Source: Methylobacterium oxalidis
GTDB lineage: Bacteria > Pseudomonadota > Alphaproteobacteria > Rhizobiales > Beijerinckiaceae
Assembly: GCF_007992195.1 (NCBI RefSeq)
Contig: NZ_BJZU01000012.1
Span: 1 to 47,066 of the forward strand
Length of the DNA: 47,066 nucleotides
Direction of reading: 5' to 3'
Positions 20,259 through 28,807 of this stretch are shown here, in pieces. The first letter of the stretch is position 1. Each line of letters begins with the position of its first letter. Under the pieces are notes generated by a model. It did not search any database, had not been told where the DNA came from, and was given only the letters and a program-made list of their open reading frames with translations. Both the position numbers and the translations under genes were made by a program.

Positions 20259-21278
20259 ATGAGCGGCGCCACTCTGGCCGAGCGCCCCGCCGCCCGGGAC
20301 GCGGCCCCGGTCGCCGCCGACGAGGCCCTGCGCGCCCGCATCCTCGCCCTGCGCGACGGGCTGGAGCACGGCCTGATCGGCTGCACGGGCCTCGTGGAGC
20401 GCCTGCTGATCGGGCTCCTCACCGGCGGCCACCTGCTGATCGAGGGCGCGCCGGGCCTCGCCAAGACGCGCGCGGTCAAGCGCCTGTCGGACGGGCTCGA
20501 CGGCTCCTTCGCCCGCGTCCAGTGCACGCCGGACCTGATGCCGGCCGACCTCACCGGCACCACCGTGTGGCGCCAGGACAGCGGCACCTTCGAGTTCCTG
20601 GCCGGCCCCCTGTTCCACTCGCTGATCCTCGTCGACGAGGTGAACCGCGCACCCCCCAAGGTGCAGTCGGCCCTCCTCGAGGCGATGGCGGAGGGGCAGA
20701 TCACGGTGGCGGGCCACACCCACCCCCTGCCCGACCCCTTCATGGTGGTGGCGACCCAGAACCCGATCGAGCACGCGGGCACCTTCCCCCTGCCCGAGGC
20801 GCAGCTCGACCGTTTCCTGCTGCACGTCGTCGTGGACATGCCCGACGAGGCGTCCGAGCGGCGCATCCTCGACCTCGTCGAGGGCGAACTGAACCACCAC
20901 GCCGAGGCGATGCCGGTGAAGCTGACCCTCGCGGAGGTGCGCGCGGCCCGCGAGGCGGCGCTCGGCGTCTACGTCTCGCCCGCCCTCAAGGACTACCTCG
21001 TGCGCCTCGTGGCCGGCACCCGCACGGACGCCGCCGCGCCGGACCTCAGGGCTTCGATCGAGCACCCCGCCTCCCCGCGCGGGACCCTGGCGCTGATGGT
21101 CGCCGGAAAGGCGCGCGCATACCTGCACGGGCGCGACCACGTCATTCCGGAGGACGTGGCCGACCTCGCCGTCGACGCCCTGAGCCACCGCATCGGCCTG
21201 ACCTGGCGGGCCGCCGCCGAGGGCCAGACCGCGCGCGGCATCATCGAGGGGCTGGTCCGGCGCGTGCGGGCGCTCTGA
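20259..21278 (+). CDS. moxR: MoxR family AAA+ ATPase
   Basis: 339 residues, first gene of a MoxR/Bat operon. Walker A is GAPGLAKTRAVK (about residue 63), Walker B is LILVDEVNRAPPKVQSALLEAM (about 124), and FMVVATQNPIEHAGTFPLPEAQLDRF gives sensor 1 and the MoxR signature. These ATPases act as chaperones with von Willebrand factor A partners, encoded three to four genes downstream. The ATG at 20259 gives the family N-terminus; its ribosome site is weak. The next gene starts within 3 bp. Confidence 0.95.
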   Translation: MSGATLAERPAARDAAPVAADEALRARILALRDGLEHGLIGCTGLVERLLIGLLTGGHLLIEGAPGLAKTRAVKRLSDGLDGSFARVQCTPDLMPADLTGTTVWRQDSGTFEFLAGPLFHSLILVDEVNRAPPKVQSALLEAMAEGQITVAGHTHPLPDPFMVVATQNPIEHAGTFPLPEAQLDRFLLHVVVDMPDEASERRILDLVEGELNHHAEAMPVKLTLAEVRAAREAALGVYVSPALKDYLVRLVAGTRTDAAAPDLRASIEHPASPRGTLALMVAGKARAYLHGRDHVIPEDVADLAVDALSHRIGLTWRAAAEGQTARGIIEGLVRRVRAL

Positions 21279-21280
21279 GC

Positions 21281-22204
21281 GTGGCCGCGGCGCCGACCCT
21301 GGCGGGTGAGCCCGACGACCACCCGGGCGTGCGCCTCTCGGGGGAGACGCTGATGGGCCTGCGCCACCTCGCCCGCCGCGGCGTCTCGCCGGCGACGCGC
21401 ACCCTCGCCGGGCTGCCCGGCGGCATCGTCACGCGGCGGCGCGGGCGCGGCTCCGAGCCCGACGACGTGCGCCTGTGGTCGGAGGGCGACGACATGCGCC
21501 ACATCGACCGCAACGCCACCGCCCGCACCGGGACCCTGCACGTGCGCACCCACCACGACGAGCGCGACCGCGCCGTGGTGCTGCTGGCCGATTTCCGGCC
21601 CTCGATGCTGTTCGGCACCCGCCGGGCCCTCCGCTCTGTGGCGGCGGCCGAGGCGCTGGTGCTGCTCGGCTGGCGGATCGTCGGCGACGGCGGCCGCGTC
21701 GGCCTCGTGGTCGGCAGCGCGGGCGAGCCCGCCGCCGTTCGCCCGGCCGGCGGCGAGCGGGCGATGACCGCGGTGACGGGCGCGCTCGCCCTCGCCCATT
21801 CGCGCGCCCTCGCGGCGGAGGGGGACGATCCGCCCCTCGATCCCCTGCTGACGCTCGCCGCGAGCCTCCTGCCCTCGGGCGGCCACCTCGTCATCGCGAG
21901 CGCGCTCGACGCGCCGGGGCCCGATTTCGACCGGCTCCTGACGGTGCTGGCCGAGCGCCTCTCGATCCGCCTCCTGCTCGTCAGCGACGCCTTCGAGCGC
22001 GAGCGGCCCCCCGGCCACTATCCCTTCGCCACCGCGGACGGGCACCGCGGCACGATCCAGGGGGACCCGCGGGGCGCGGAGGCCCGCACCGACGAGCGCC
22101 TCGCCGCCTATGCCCGCCGCGGCATCGAGGGCCTGCGCCTCGACGTCGAGGCGGGCCCGGAGGTCTACGCCCCCCTGATGGAGCGCCTCGATGCGGTCCT
22201 GTGA
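21281..22204 (+). CDS. DUF58 domain protein (MoxR operon)
   Basis: 307 residues beginning with GTG two bases after the moxR stop. The DUF58 core is visible: GRGSEPDDVRLWSEGDDMRHIDRNATARTGTLHVR (the DVRxYxxGDDxRxIDW-like segment), then the VWA-like AVVLLADFRPSMLFG and HLVIASALDAPG. Such proteins are constant members of MoxR operons and may be partners of the ATPase. No signal peptide; mostly cytoplasmic. Confidence 0.92.
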   Translation: MAAAPTLAGEPDDHPGVRLSGETLMGLRHLARRGVSPATRTLAGLPGGIVTRRRGRGSEPDDVRLWSEGDDMRHIDRNATARTGTLHVRTHHDERDRAVVLLADFRPSMLFGTRRALRSVAAAEALVLLGWRIVGDGGRVGLVVGSAGEPAAVRPAGGERAMTAVTGALALAHSRALAAEGDDPPLDPLLTLAASLLPSGGHLVIASALDAPGPDFDRLLTVLAERLSIRLLLVSDAFERERPPGHYPFATADGHRGTIQGDPRGAEARTDERLAAYARRGIEGLRLDVEAGPEVYAPLMERLDAVL

Positions 22205-22216
22205 GAGAGGCGCCCC

Positions 22217-22699
22217 GTGACCCAGGCCGCGACCTCCACCGACCTCGCGGCGAGCCTCGCGGACCTGCGCGGCCTGCACCTGCCCGCCAACGCGGCCGGA
22301 GCCGTCCAGGGCGAGGTCGTCGCCGCGATCATCCTCGGCTTCGTGGCCGCCCTCCTCGTCGGCGCCGTCCGCGCCTGGCGCACCCGCCGCCGCAGCACGG
22401 TGCGCCGCGCCGCCCTGCGCGAACTGCAGGCGGCGCGCGGGCTCGAGCCCGAGGCGCGGCTCGTGGCGCAGGCCCGGCTCCTGCGGCGCACCGCCCGCAC
22501 GCTCGACGGGGACGCGGTGGCGGACCTGCGCGGGGCCGCGTGGGCGGCCCGTCTCGACCGCATCTTCGCAACCGACTTCTTCGGGCAGGGCGCCGGCCGC
22601 ATCCTCGTCGAGGGGCTCTACGGCCGCCGCGCCGCCAGCCCGGACGTCGAGGCCATCGACGCCGAGATCACCCGGCTCCTCGCGCGGATCAGGGCCTGA
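22217..22699 (+). CDS. DUF4381 domain membrane protein (MoxR operon)
   Basis: 160 residues with GTG start. One transmembrane helix (VVAAIILGFVAALLVGAVRAW, about 34-55) follows a short LADLRGLHLPANAA segment typical of DUF4381, and the rest is a charged cytoplasmic helical domain ending in EAIDAEITRLLARIRA. It lies between the DUF58 and batA genes as in other MoxR operons. Role unknown, presumably a membrane anchor in the complex. Confidence 0.85.
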   Translation: MTQAATSTDLAASLADLRGLHLPANAAGAVQGEVVAAIILGFVAALLVGAVRAWRTRRRSTVRRAALRELQAARGLEPEARLVAQARLLRRTARTLDGDAVADLRGAAWAARLDRIFATDFFGQGAGRILVEGLYGRRAASPDVEAIDAEITRLLARIRA

Positions 22700-22703
22700 C
22701 CCC

Positions 22704-23714
22704 ATGCCCGGCTGGCTCACCGCCCTCCTCTCCGGCTTCGACTTCGCGACTCCGCTGGCGCTGCTGCTCCTGCCGCTGCCGCTCGTCGCCGCCCGGCTGA
22801 TGCCGGCCGAGGCGGCGGGCGGCAGCGGCGCCCTGCGCGTGCCGGCCTCGGTGGTGGCGCAGGCGCGGGCGGGCGCCGGCATCGCCGCGCGGGGCCGCAC
22901 CCGGCTCGTGCTGATCGCACTCCTCTGGGCCGCCCTCGTGGCGGCGCTCGCCGGGCCCCGCCTCGTCCTCTCGGCCACTGCGCTGCCGGCCTCGGGCCGC
23001 GACATCGTCATCGCGATGGACCTGTCGGGCTCGATGGAGCGGCGCGACTTCGCCCTCGACGGGCAGACGGTGAGCCGGCTGGAGGCGGTCAAGCGCGTCG
23101 GCGCCGACTTCATCCGCCGTCGGGCCGGCGACCGGATCGGCCTCGTGATCTTCGCCAACGAATCCTACGTGGCCGCGAGTCCGAGCTTCGACACCGCCAC
23201 CGTCGCCCACGCCCTGGAGGAGGCGACGATCGGCCTCGTCGGGCGCTCCACCGGTATCGGCGACGGGCTCGGCCTCGCCCTCAAGCGGCTCGCGCCGCAG
23301 GGCCCGGAAGGCGAGGCGGAGGGGCCGCGCACCGCAAAGGTCGCGATCCTGCTCTCGGACGGCACCAACAACGCCGGCCAGACCACCCCCCGCGACGTGG
23401 CCGAGCTCGCCCGCGACCTCGGCGTCAAGGTCTACACGATCGCCCTCGGCCCCCGCGACCTCGCCAACGCCGACGGCGAGCAGGACGTGGTCGACGCCGA
23501 GACCCTGCGCGACATGGCCACGATCAGCGGCGGCAAGGCGTTCCGCGTGAAGACCACGGACGACCTGATCGCCGTCGCGGACGCCATCGACACCCTCGAG
23601 GGCGGCCGCGCCAAGGCCCCGCCCCTGCCGCTGCGGCGCGACCTCTGGCCCTGGCCGGCGGCCCTCGCGCTCCTCTGCGCCGCCGCGCTCCTCGCGAGCC
23701 GGAGGGCGGCATGA
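22704..23714 (+). CDS. batA: von Willebrand factor A domain membrane protein (BatA-like)
   Basis: 336 residues: N-terminal membrane helices (ALLLLPLPLVAARL, and ARTRLVLIALLWAALVAALAG), a VWA domain (about 100-280) and a C-terminal helix (WPWPAALALLCAAALLA). The metal-ion-dependent adhesion site is intact: DLSGSMERRDF (about residue 105), the Thr of the GRSTGIGDGLG segment, and LLSDGTNNAGQ. This is the partner class of MoxR ATPases. The stop overlaps the start of the next gene by 4 bp. Confidence 0.92.
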   Translation: MPGWLTALLSGFDFATPLALLLLPLPLVAARLMPAEAAGGSGALRVPASVVAQARAGAGIAARGRTRLVLIALLWAALVAALAGPRLVLSATALPASGRDIVIAMDLSGSMERRDFALDGQTVSRLEAVKRVGADFIRRRAGDRIGLVIFANESYVAASPSFDTATVAHALEEATIGLVGRSTGIGDGLGLALKRLAPQGPEGEAEGPRTAKVAILLSDGTNNAGQTTPRDVAELARDLGVKVYTIALGPRDLANADGEQDVVDAETLRDMATISGGKAFRVKTTDDLIAVADAIDTLEGGRAKAPPLPLRRDLWPWPAALALLCAAALLASRRAA

Positions 23715-24637
23715 GCCTCGTGGACCTCGCGATCCTCCGGCCCTGGTGGCTCGCCGCGATTCCCCTCGTGGCGCTGCTGGCCCTGCGCGCCGCGTGGCGC
23801 TCGGCGCCGCTCGGCGACTGGACCCGGGTGGTCGACCCGCCCCTGATGGCGGCGCTGGCCCGGCGCGGCGCCGTGCTCGGCGGCCGGCGGCAGGCGAACC
23901 TCGCGGCGGCGGTCGCGGCCGGGCTCATCGCCCTCGCTCTCACCGGCCCGGCGGTGGAGCGCGCCGACTCGGCCACGTTCCGCAACCTCGACGCCACCGT
24001 GATCGTGATCGACCTCTCCCGCTCCGTGGCGGAGGGCGGCGACCTCCGGGCGGTGCGGCAGGCGGCGCAGGGGGTGGCGGACGCCACCGGCACCCGCTCC
24101 GTCGCCGTGGTGGTCTACGCGGGCGACGCCTATCTGGCCGCCCCGCCCACGACGGACCGCGACAGCCTCGCCACCACCCTGTTCGCCCTCGACGCCGACA
24201 CGGTGCCCGACCGGGGCAGCCACCCGGAGCGGGGCCTCGCGCTCGCCCGGCGGACCCTGGACGAGGCCGCGGTGGTGGCGGCCGACGTGGTGCTGGTCAC
24301 GGACGGCGACGGCATCGGCGAGGCGGCCGCCCGCGAGGCGCGGGCGCTGCGCGCCAAGGGCTGGCGCCTGCACGGCCTGTTCGTGCCGGCCGGGAAGACC
24401 CTGCCGCCGGGCTCGCCGAAGCCGGACCGGGCCGCCCTCGACGCCCTCGTCGGCGCGGGCGGCGGCCTCGTGGCCGATGTCGGGACGCCGAACGCCGTCC
24501 TCGACGCGGTCGGCGCGAGCACCGCCCAGCATCTCGCCGCGGGCGGCTACACCGTCCTCGCCTATGCCGATCTCGGGCGCTGGCTGCTGCTGGCGGCGCT
24601 GCTGCCCGCCCTCCTCCTGTTCCGCAGAAGCGCCTGA
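23711..24637 (+). CDS. batB: von Willebrand factor A domain membrane protein (BatB-like)
   Basis: 308 residues with the same layout as the preceding protein: two N-terminal helices, a VWA domain and a C-terminal helix (WLLLAALLPALLLF). The metal site reads VIVIDLSRSV, so it keeps D-x-S-x-S but has Arg instead of Gly at the fourth position. VVLVTDGDGIGEAA is the later aspartate motif. The ATGA overlap with batA implies coupled translation. Confidence 0.9.
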   Translation: MSLVDLAILRPWWLAAIPLVALLALRAAWRSAPLGDWTRVVDPPLMAALARRGAVLGGRRQANLAAAVAAGLIALALTGPAVERADSATFRNLDATVIVIDLSRSVAEGGDLRAVRQAAQGVADATGTRSVAVVVYAGDAYLAAPPTTDRDSLATTLFALDADTVPDRGSHPERGLALARRTLDEAAVVAADVVLVTDGDGIGEAAAREARALRAKGWRLHGLFVPAGKTLPPGSPKPDRAALDALVGAGGGLVADVGTPNAVLDAVGASTAQHLAAGGYTVLAYADLGRWLLLAALLPALLLFRRSA

Positions 24638-24650
24638 GAGGGAGCGCCCG

Positions 24651-25562
24651 ATGGCCGGATCCGCCCTCCCCCTTCGCCCCGCCCTCGCCGCGCTCCCGCG
24701 GGGCTGGCGGCGCCTCGCGCGGCTCGGCGGGCTGGCGCTCGCGGGGGCCGGCATCCTCGCCCTCGCCCTCGTCTCGGAGCCCCGCACCGGCTTCGGGCGC
24801 CTGCTGATGGGCGTCGGCCTGCCCGATCTCGCCGCCCGGGTGATCAGCGACCCGGCCTGGCGCGGGCCCGCCCTCTACGAGGCCCGCCGCTACGCGGAGG
24901 CCGCCCGGATCTTCCGCGACGGCGGCCGGCGCAACGCCTACAATCTCGGCAACGCGCTCGCCCGGCAGGGCGACCTCCCGGGCGCGATCGAGGCCTACGA
25001 CGAGGCCCTGCGCTTCAACCCGCGCGACGCCGACGCGCAGGCGAACCGCTCCCTCGTCGCCCGCCTCGTGGCCGAGGAGATCGACCGCGGCAAGGGCGGA
25101 GGCATCGCCAACGCCTCGGCCCAGTACGGCGCCCGCTACAACAACACCGCCAACCAGGACCAGAACGACGACATCCAGGCCACGTCGAGCGGCGAGGGCC
25201 TGGCCGGCAACAAGGAGGCGAGCTCCAGCGCCTCGATCCCCGGCAACAGCGCGGTGGCCCGCCGCGGCAAGGCCGAGCAGCAATCGATCGAGTCCGGCGA
25301 GGGGCAGGCCCGCGGCTCGGTGGGCGACGCGGCCGGGCGCGGCCGCAAAGGGGGCGGGTCGGCCATGGTCGCCGCGGCGCCCGAGCGCGAGGCCCGCCGC
25401 GTCACCAAGAGCTTCGAGGCCCACGAGATCCGGCCCGACCGGCTCTGGCTGCGCACGCTGCCGGACGATCCGGGCCGCTACCTGAAACTGCGCCTGAAGG
25501 CCGAGCAGGCCCGCCGCATCGAGGCCGGCACCGCCATGCCGGCGGGGAGCAACCCGTGGTGA
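24651..25562 (+). CDS. batC: TPR protein of the MoxR/Bat operon (BatC-like)
   Basis: 303 residues. After an N-terminal membrane helix (GGLALAGAGILALALV), two TPR motifs cover about 75-135 (ALYEARRYAEAARIFRDGG, AYNLGNALARQGDLPGAIEAYDEALRFNP). The remainder is a low-complexity linker rich in N, Q, S, G and A, ending with a helical segment RPDRLWLRTLPDDPGRYLKLRLKAEQARR, as in known BatC-type proteins. GAGAGGGAG precedes the ATG. The stop overlaps the next GTG start. Confidence 0.88.
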   Translation: MAGSALPLRPALAALPRGWRRLARLGGLALAGAGILALALVSEPRTGFGRLLMGVGLPDLAARVISDPAWRGPALYEARRYAEAARIFRDGGRRNAYNLGNALARQGDLPGAIEAYDEALRFNPRDADAQANRSLVARLVAEEIDRGKGGGIANASAQYGARYNNTANQDQNDDIQATSSGEGLAGNKEASSSASIPGNSAVARRGKAEQQSIESGEGQARGSVGDAAGRGRKGGGSAMVAAAPEREARRVTKSFEAHEIRPDRLWLRTLPDDPGRYLKLRLKAEQARRIEAGTAMPAGSNPW

Positions 25563-26824
25563 GCCGTCGCCTGACCCTGCTGGCCCTGCTCTGCGCCCTC
25601 GCCGCCGGGCCGGCCCGGGCCGAGATCGAGCCCGGCGACCTGACCCTCATCGTCACCCCCGAGCGCAACGGCAACGCCGACCCCTTCGCCCGGGAGATGG
25701 TGCTGCTGCGCATCCACGGGGTATACAAGCAGCAGATCCTGCTGGAGGAGGTGGTGCAGCCCACCCTCGCCAATTTCAGCTGGACGCAGCTCGGCCGAGA
25801 CGCCTGGACCCGCACGAAGCTGCCCGACGGCCAGAGCGCCATCGCCTTCGACCGGGTGATCGCGATCTTCCCCCACCACGCGGGCGACTTCACCCTCGAT
25901 CCGTTCGTGCACCGCCTGACCGTCAGCGACGCGGGCACGCGCAAGGTGGTCGACGTGCGCTCCGGCCCGATCCACCTGCCGGTGGCGGCCTGGAAGGGCG
26001 CGGGCGGGCCGGATGCCAAGGAACCCTGGTGGCTGCCCGCCCGCGACGTCGCGATCACGGATTCCTGGAGCCCCGACCCGGAGACCCTGAAGATCGGCGA
26101 GTCGACCCGCCGCATCGTCACCGTCGAGGCGCAGGGCATGGTCGCCGAGGGCCTGCCGCCGCGCCCGGTCATGCGCACCCGCGGCATCCTCACCTTCGCC
26201 GGCCCGGTCTCGCGCGAGACCATCATCACCCCGCAGGGGCCGGTGGCGCGGGCGACCTACCAGTGGGACGTGAAGCCCGCCATCGCCGATGTCATCCCCC
26301 TCGACGCCATCAAGATCCCCTGGTTCGACACGGTCTCGCGGACCATGCGGGAGGCCGAGATCCCGGCCCGCCAGATCGGGGGCGGCCTGCCCGACCGCGA
26401 GGGCGAGGCGCCCCTGGAGGTCTCCGCCTCGCCCTACGTGATCGCCGCCTCGGGGCTCGCCGCCTTCGGCATCGGGCTTGCGCTGCTCGGCTACGGCGCC
26501 GGCGGCCGGGGACGGCTGCGCCTCGACCGCGCCGTTCGGCGCGCGCTCCGGCGTGCCGCGGATATGGGCGACGCGACCGCCTTCCGCGCCGCCCTCGGGC
26601 CGGCGCTCCAGTCCGAGCCCGGCCTCGCCCGGATCTGGCGGGACGATCCCACGGTCGCGGCGGGTCTCGACGCCCTCGACCGGGCCGTCTACGCGCCCGG
26701 CGGGGCCGCGCCGCCCGACCTGCGCCGCCTCGCCGCCCTGCTGTCGCGCCCGGTCCGGGAGCCGCGCGCCGCCCCGGAGGCCGATCCGCTGAAGCCCCTC
26801 GACGGCGCCCCCGCGCCGCCCTGA
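25559..26824 (+). CDS. batD: BatD-like membrane protein of the MoxR operon
   Basis: About 421 residues with a Sec signal peptide (RRLTLLALLCALAAGPARA), a long periplasmic beta-rich region with LTLIVTPERNGNADPFAREMVLLRI and HAGDFTLDPFVHRLTV, then one transmembrane helix near residue 300 (YVIAASGLAAFGIGLALLG) and a basic cytoplasmic tail. The shape matches BatD-type partners in this operon, though similarity is weaker than for the VWA genes. The GTG at 25559 overlaps the batC stop (GTGA), suggesting coupling; another GTG precedes it directly. Confidence 0.8.
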   Translation: MSRRLTLLALLCALAAGPARAEIEPGDLTLIVTPERNGNADPFAREMVLLRIHGVYKQQILLEEVVQPTLANFSWTQLGRDAWTRTKLPDGQSAIAFDRVIAIFPHHAGDFTLDPFVHRLTVSDAGTRKVVDVRSGPIHLPVAAWKGAGGPDAKEPWWLPARDVAITDSWSPDPETLKIGESTRRIVTVEAQGMVAEGLPPRPVMRTRGILTFAGPVSRETIITPQGPVARATYQWDVKPAIADVIPLDAIKIPWFDTVSRTMREAEIPARQIGGGLPDREGEAPLEVSASPYVIAASGLAAFGIGLALLGYGAGGRGRLRLDRAVRRALRRAADMGDATAFRAALGPALQSEPGLARIWRDDPTVAAGLDALDRAVYAPGGAAPPDLRRLAALLSRPVREPRAAPEADPLKPLDGAPAPP

Positions 26825-26894
26825 GCGGGCCGCCACGATTCGGCCAAGCTTACCCCGCTCCTGCCCGTCTCCGCGCTCAGCCCCGGAGGCATCC

Positions 26895-27797
26895 TTGCCC
26901 GCGCCGACCCGCCGCACCGCCCTCCTCCAGGCCGGCCTCGCCGCGGCCGCCCTCGGCCTCGCGCCCCGCGGCGCGGTCGCCTCCGACCGGCTCGGGGCCG
27001 CCCGCGCGCGCCTACGGGCGATCGAGGACCGGCTCGGCGGACGCCTCGGCGTGGCCGTGCGCGACACGGGCTCCGGCCGCGCCCTGCTCTACCGGGCGGA
27101 CGCGCGCTTCCCGATGTGCAGCACCTTCAAGGTGCTGGCCGCCGCCGCCATCCTGGCGCGGGTCGATGCGGGCGGCGAGCGCCTGGAGCGGACGATGCCC
27201 TACACGGCCGCCGACCTCGACAGCTACGCGCCGGTCACCGGGGGCGCCCTGAAGGAGGCCGGCCGGAACGCCGGCGCCATGAGCCTCACCGACCTCTGCG
27301 CGGCGGCCGTGACGTGGAGCGACAACACCGCGGCGAACCTGATGCTGCGGGCCCTCGGCGGCCCCCCTGCCCTCACGGCGTGGCTGCGCGGAATCGGCGA
27401 CCAGACGAGCCGGCTCGACCGGACGGAGCCGAGCCTCAACTCCGCCCTGCCCGGCGACCTGCGCGACACCACCGCTCCCGTGGCCCTGGCCGAGGACCTG
27501 GAGCGGCTTCTGATCGGCGACGTTCTCTCGGCCGCGAGCCGGGAGCGGCTCGAGGGCTGGATGGTGGCGGCCCGGACCGGGCTGAAGCGCCTGCGCGCCG
27601 GGTTGCCGGCGGACTGGGCGGTCGGCGACAAGACGGGCACGGGCGACAACGGCACCGCCAACGTCGTCGCGATCCTGCGCCCGCCGGGCCGCGCGCCCCT
27701 CGTCGCCGCCGTGTACATGACGGGCTCGGGCTGTACGGCCGAGGAGCGGGACGCCGCGCACGCCGAGATCGGCCAGCTCGTCGCGGCCGCGCTCTGA
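26895..27797 (+). CDS. bla: Class A beta-lactamase
   Basis: 300 residues; hydrolyses beta-lactams in the periplasm by a serine mechanism. All class A elements are intact: the nucleophile Ser76 in CSTFK (Lys79), SDN at about residue 142, the Glu of the omega loop in EPSLN (about 178), and KTGTG (about 246). The residue before the nucleophile is Cys, as in some clinical enzymes, but Gly follows KTG-T, so the carbapenemase-type disulfide is not expected. The N-terminus carries TRRTALLQAG, a possible Tat signal. The start is TTG with GGAGG six bases upstream. It is chromosomal in context, between batD and a YbaK gene, with no mobile element nearby. Confidence 0.95.
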   Translation: MPAPTRRTALLQAGLAAAALGLAPRGAVASDRLGAARARLRAIEDRLGGRLGVAVRDTGSGRALLYRADARFPMCSTFKVLAAAAILARVDAGGERLERTMPYTAADLDSYAPVTGGALKEAGRNAGAMSLTDLCAAAVTWSDNTAANLMLRALGGPPALTAWLRGIGDQTSRLDRTEPSLNSALPGDLRDTTAPVALAEDLERLLIGDVLSAASRERLEGWMVAARTGLKRLRAGLPADWAVGDKTGTGDNGTANVVAILRPPGRAPLVAAVYMTGSGCTAEERDAAHAEIGQLVAAAL

Positions 27798-27809
27798 GGG
27801 AACCTACCG

Positions 27810-28286
27810 ATGTCCAAGGCCACCCGCGCCACCCAGGCCCTCGACCGGGCGGGCATCGCCTACAGCGTGCACGCCTACGCCTACGACCCGGAGGCGCCGC
27901 GCATCGGCCTTCAGGCCGCCGAGGCGCTGGGCATCCCCCCGGACCGGATCCTCAAGACGCTGATGGCGGAGGCGGACGGCAAGCCGGTGTGCGTGCTCGT
28001 GGCCTCCGACCGGGAGATCAGCCTGAAGCGGCTCGCCGCCGCCTGCGGGGCGAAGACGGCCGCGATGCTGAAACCCGCCGAGGCCGAGCGGATCACGGGC
28101 TACCACGTGGGCGGCATCAGCCCCCTCGGGCAGAAGAGGCGCCTGCCCGTCGTGATCGACGCGGCCGCCCTCGCCGCCGGCCACGCCGAGATCTACGTGA
28201 ACGGCGGCGGACGCGGCCTGCAGGTCCGCCTGAAGCCCTCCGACCTCGTCGCCCTCCTGTCCGCTCAGGCGGCGCCCCTGACCTGA
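27810..28286 (+). CDS. ybaK: YbaK/EbsC-type aminoacyl-tRNA deacylase
   Basis: 158 residues, standard size for YbaK, which hydrolyses Cys-tRNA(Pro) and related mischarged tRNA. Motifs: EALGIPPDRILKTLMAE, CVLVASDREISLKRLAAA with the conserved lysine, GYHVGGISPLGQKRRLPVVID with the conserved GGISP segment, and IYVNGGGRGLQVRL. It begins 12 bp after the beta-lactamase gene with GAGGGAA upstream, so the two may be cotranscribed. Confidence 0.95.
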   Translation: MSKATRATQALDRAGIAYSVHAYAYDPEAPRIGLQAAEALGIPPDRILKTLMAEADGKPVCVLVASDREISLKRLAAACGAKTAAMLKPAEAERITGYHVGGISPLGQKRRLPVVIDAAALAAGHAEIYVNGGGRGLQVRLKPSDLVALLSAQAAPLT

Positions 28287-28351
28287 GGCGCCCGTTGACG
28301 ATCCGTTTACCCTGTCTCGGCCAGGGTTGAGCGGCTTCGAGGGAGGGTGTC

Positions 28352-28708
28352 ATGGCGGTTCGAGGGCGCGCGGCGGCCCGGCGCGCTGCGCGCGCGGCCG
28401 GGCTTCTCCTCCTCGGCTGTGCGGGCGCGGGCGCGGCCGACCTGCTCGGGGACGCGCCGCCGGGCCCGCCCGTGGCGCGCTACTTCCCGCGCGGGGACGG
28501 CTCCGAGGAGCGGATCGTGCTGGTGCGGCCCGGCCCGCGCCCCGTCGGCTGCCTGCCGCGCCGGGTCCCGGTGCCGACCAACGCCCCGGACGATCCGAGC
28601 TACGTCGGCTCGGCCTACGGCCTGTCGCGCCCGAGCTACTACGGCCTGACCCCGCCACCCGGCATCGACGACCCCTACGGCCGCCCCCTCCTGCCCTACT
28701 GCCGCTGA
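28352..28708 (+). CDS. Small secreted Pro/Tyr-rich protein of unknown function
   Basis: 118 residues with an N-terminal signal peptide (basic RGRAAARRAARA then AGLLLLGCAGAGAA). A lipobox-like LLGC is present, so it may be a lipoprotein; the alternative is cleavage after AGAA. The mature part is rich in P, G and Y (GLSRPSYYGLTPPPGIDDPYG) and ends in PYCR. The start has GGGAGGG upstream. No family recognised. Confidence 0.65.
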   Translation: MAVRGRAAARRAARAAGLLLLGCAGAGAADLLGDAPPGPPVARYFPRGDGSEERIVLVRPGPRPVGCLPRRVPVPTNAPDDPSYVGSAYGLSRPSYYGLTPPPGIDDPYGRPLLPYCR

Positions 28709-28807
28709 GCGTCCGGCCACCGGCGCCCTGCCCCGCTGCGTGCTCTGGCGCCCGCGCGGGCGGGCCCTTAAGTCGTGCCGGCACGCCCTCGCCGGAGTCC
28801 CGAAACC

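Noticed and set aside
26895..27797. Carbapenemase-type disulfide in the beta-lactamase
   Set aside because: The Cys before the nucleophile is present, but the partner position after KTGT is Gly.
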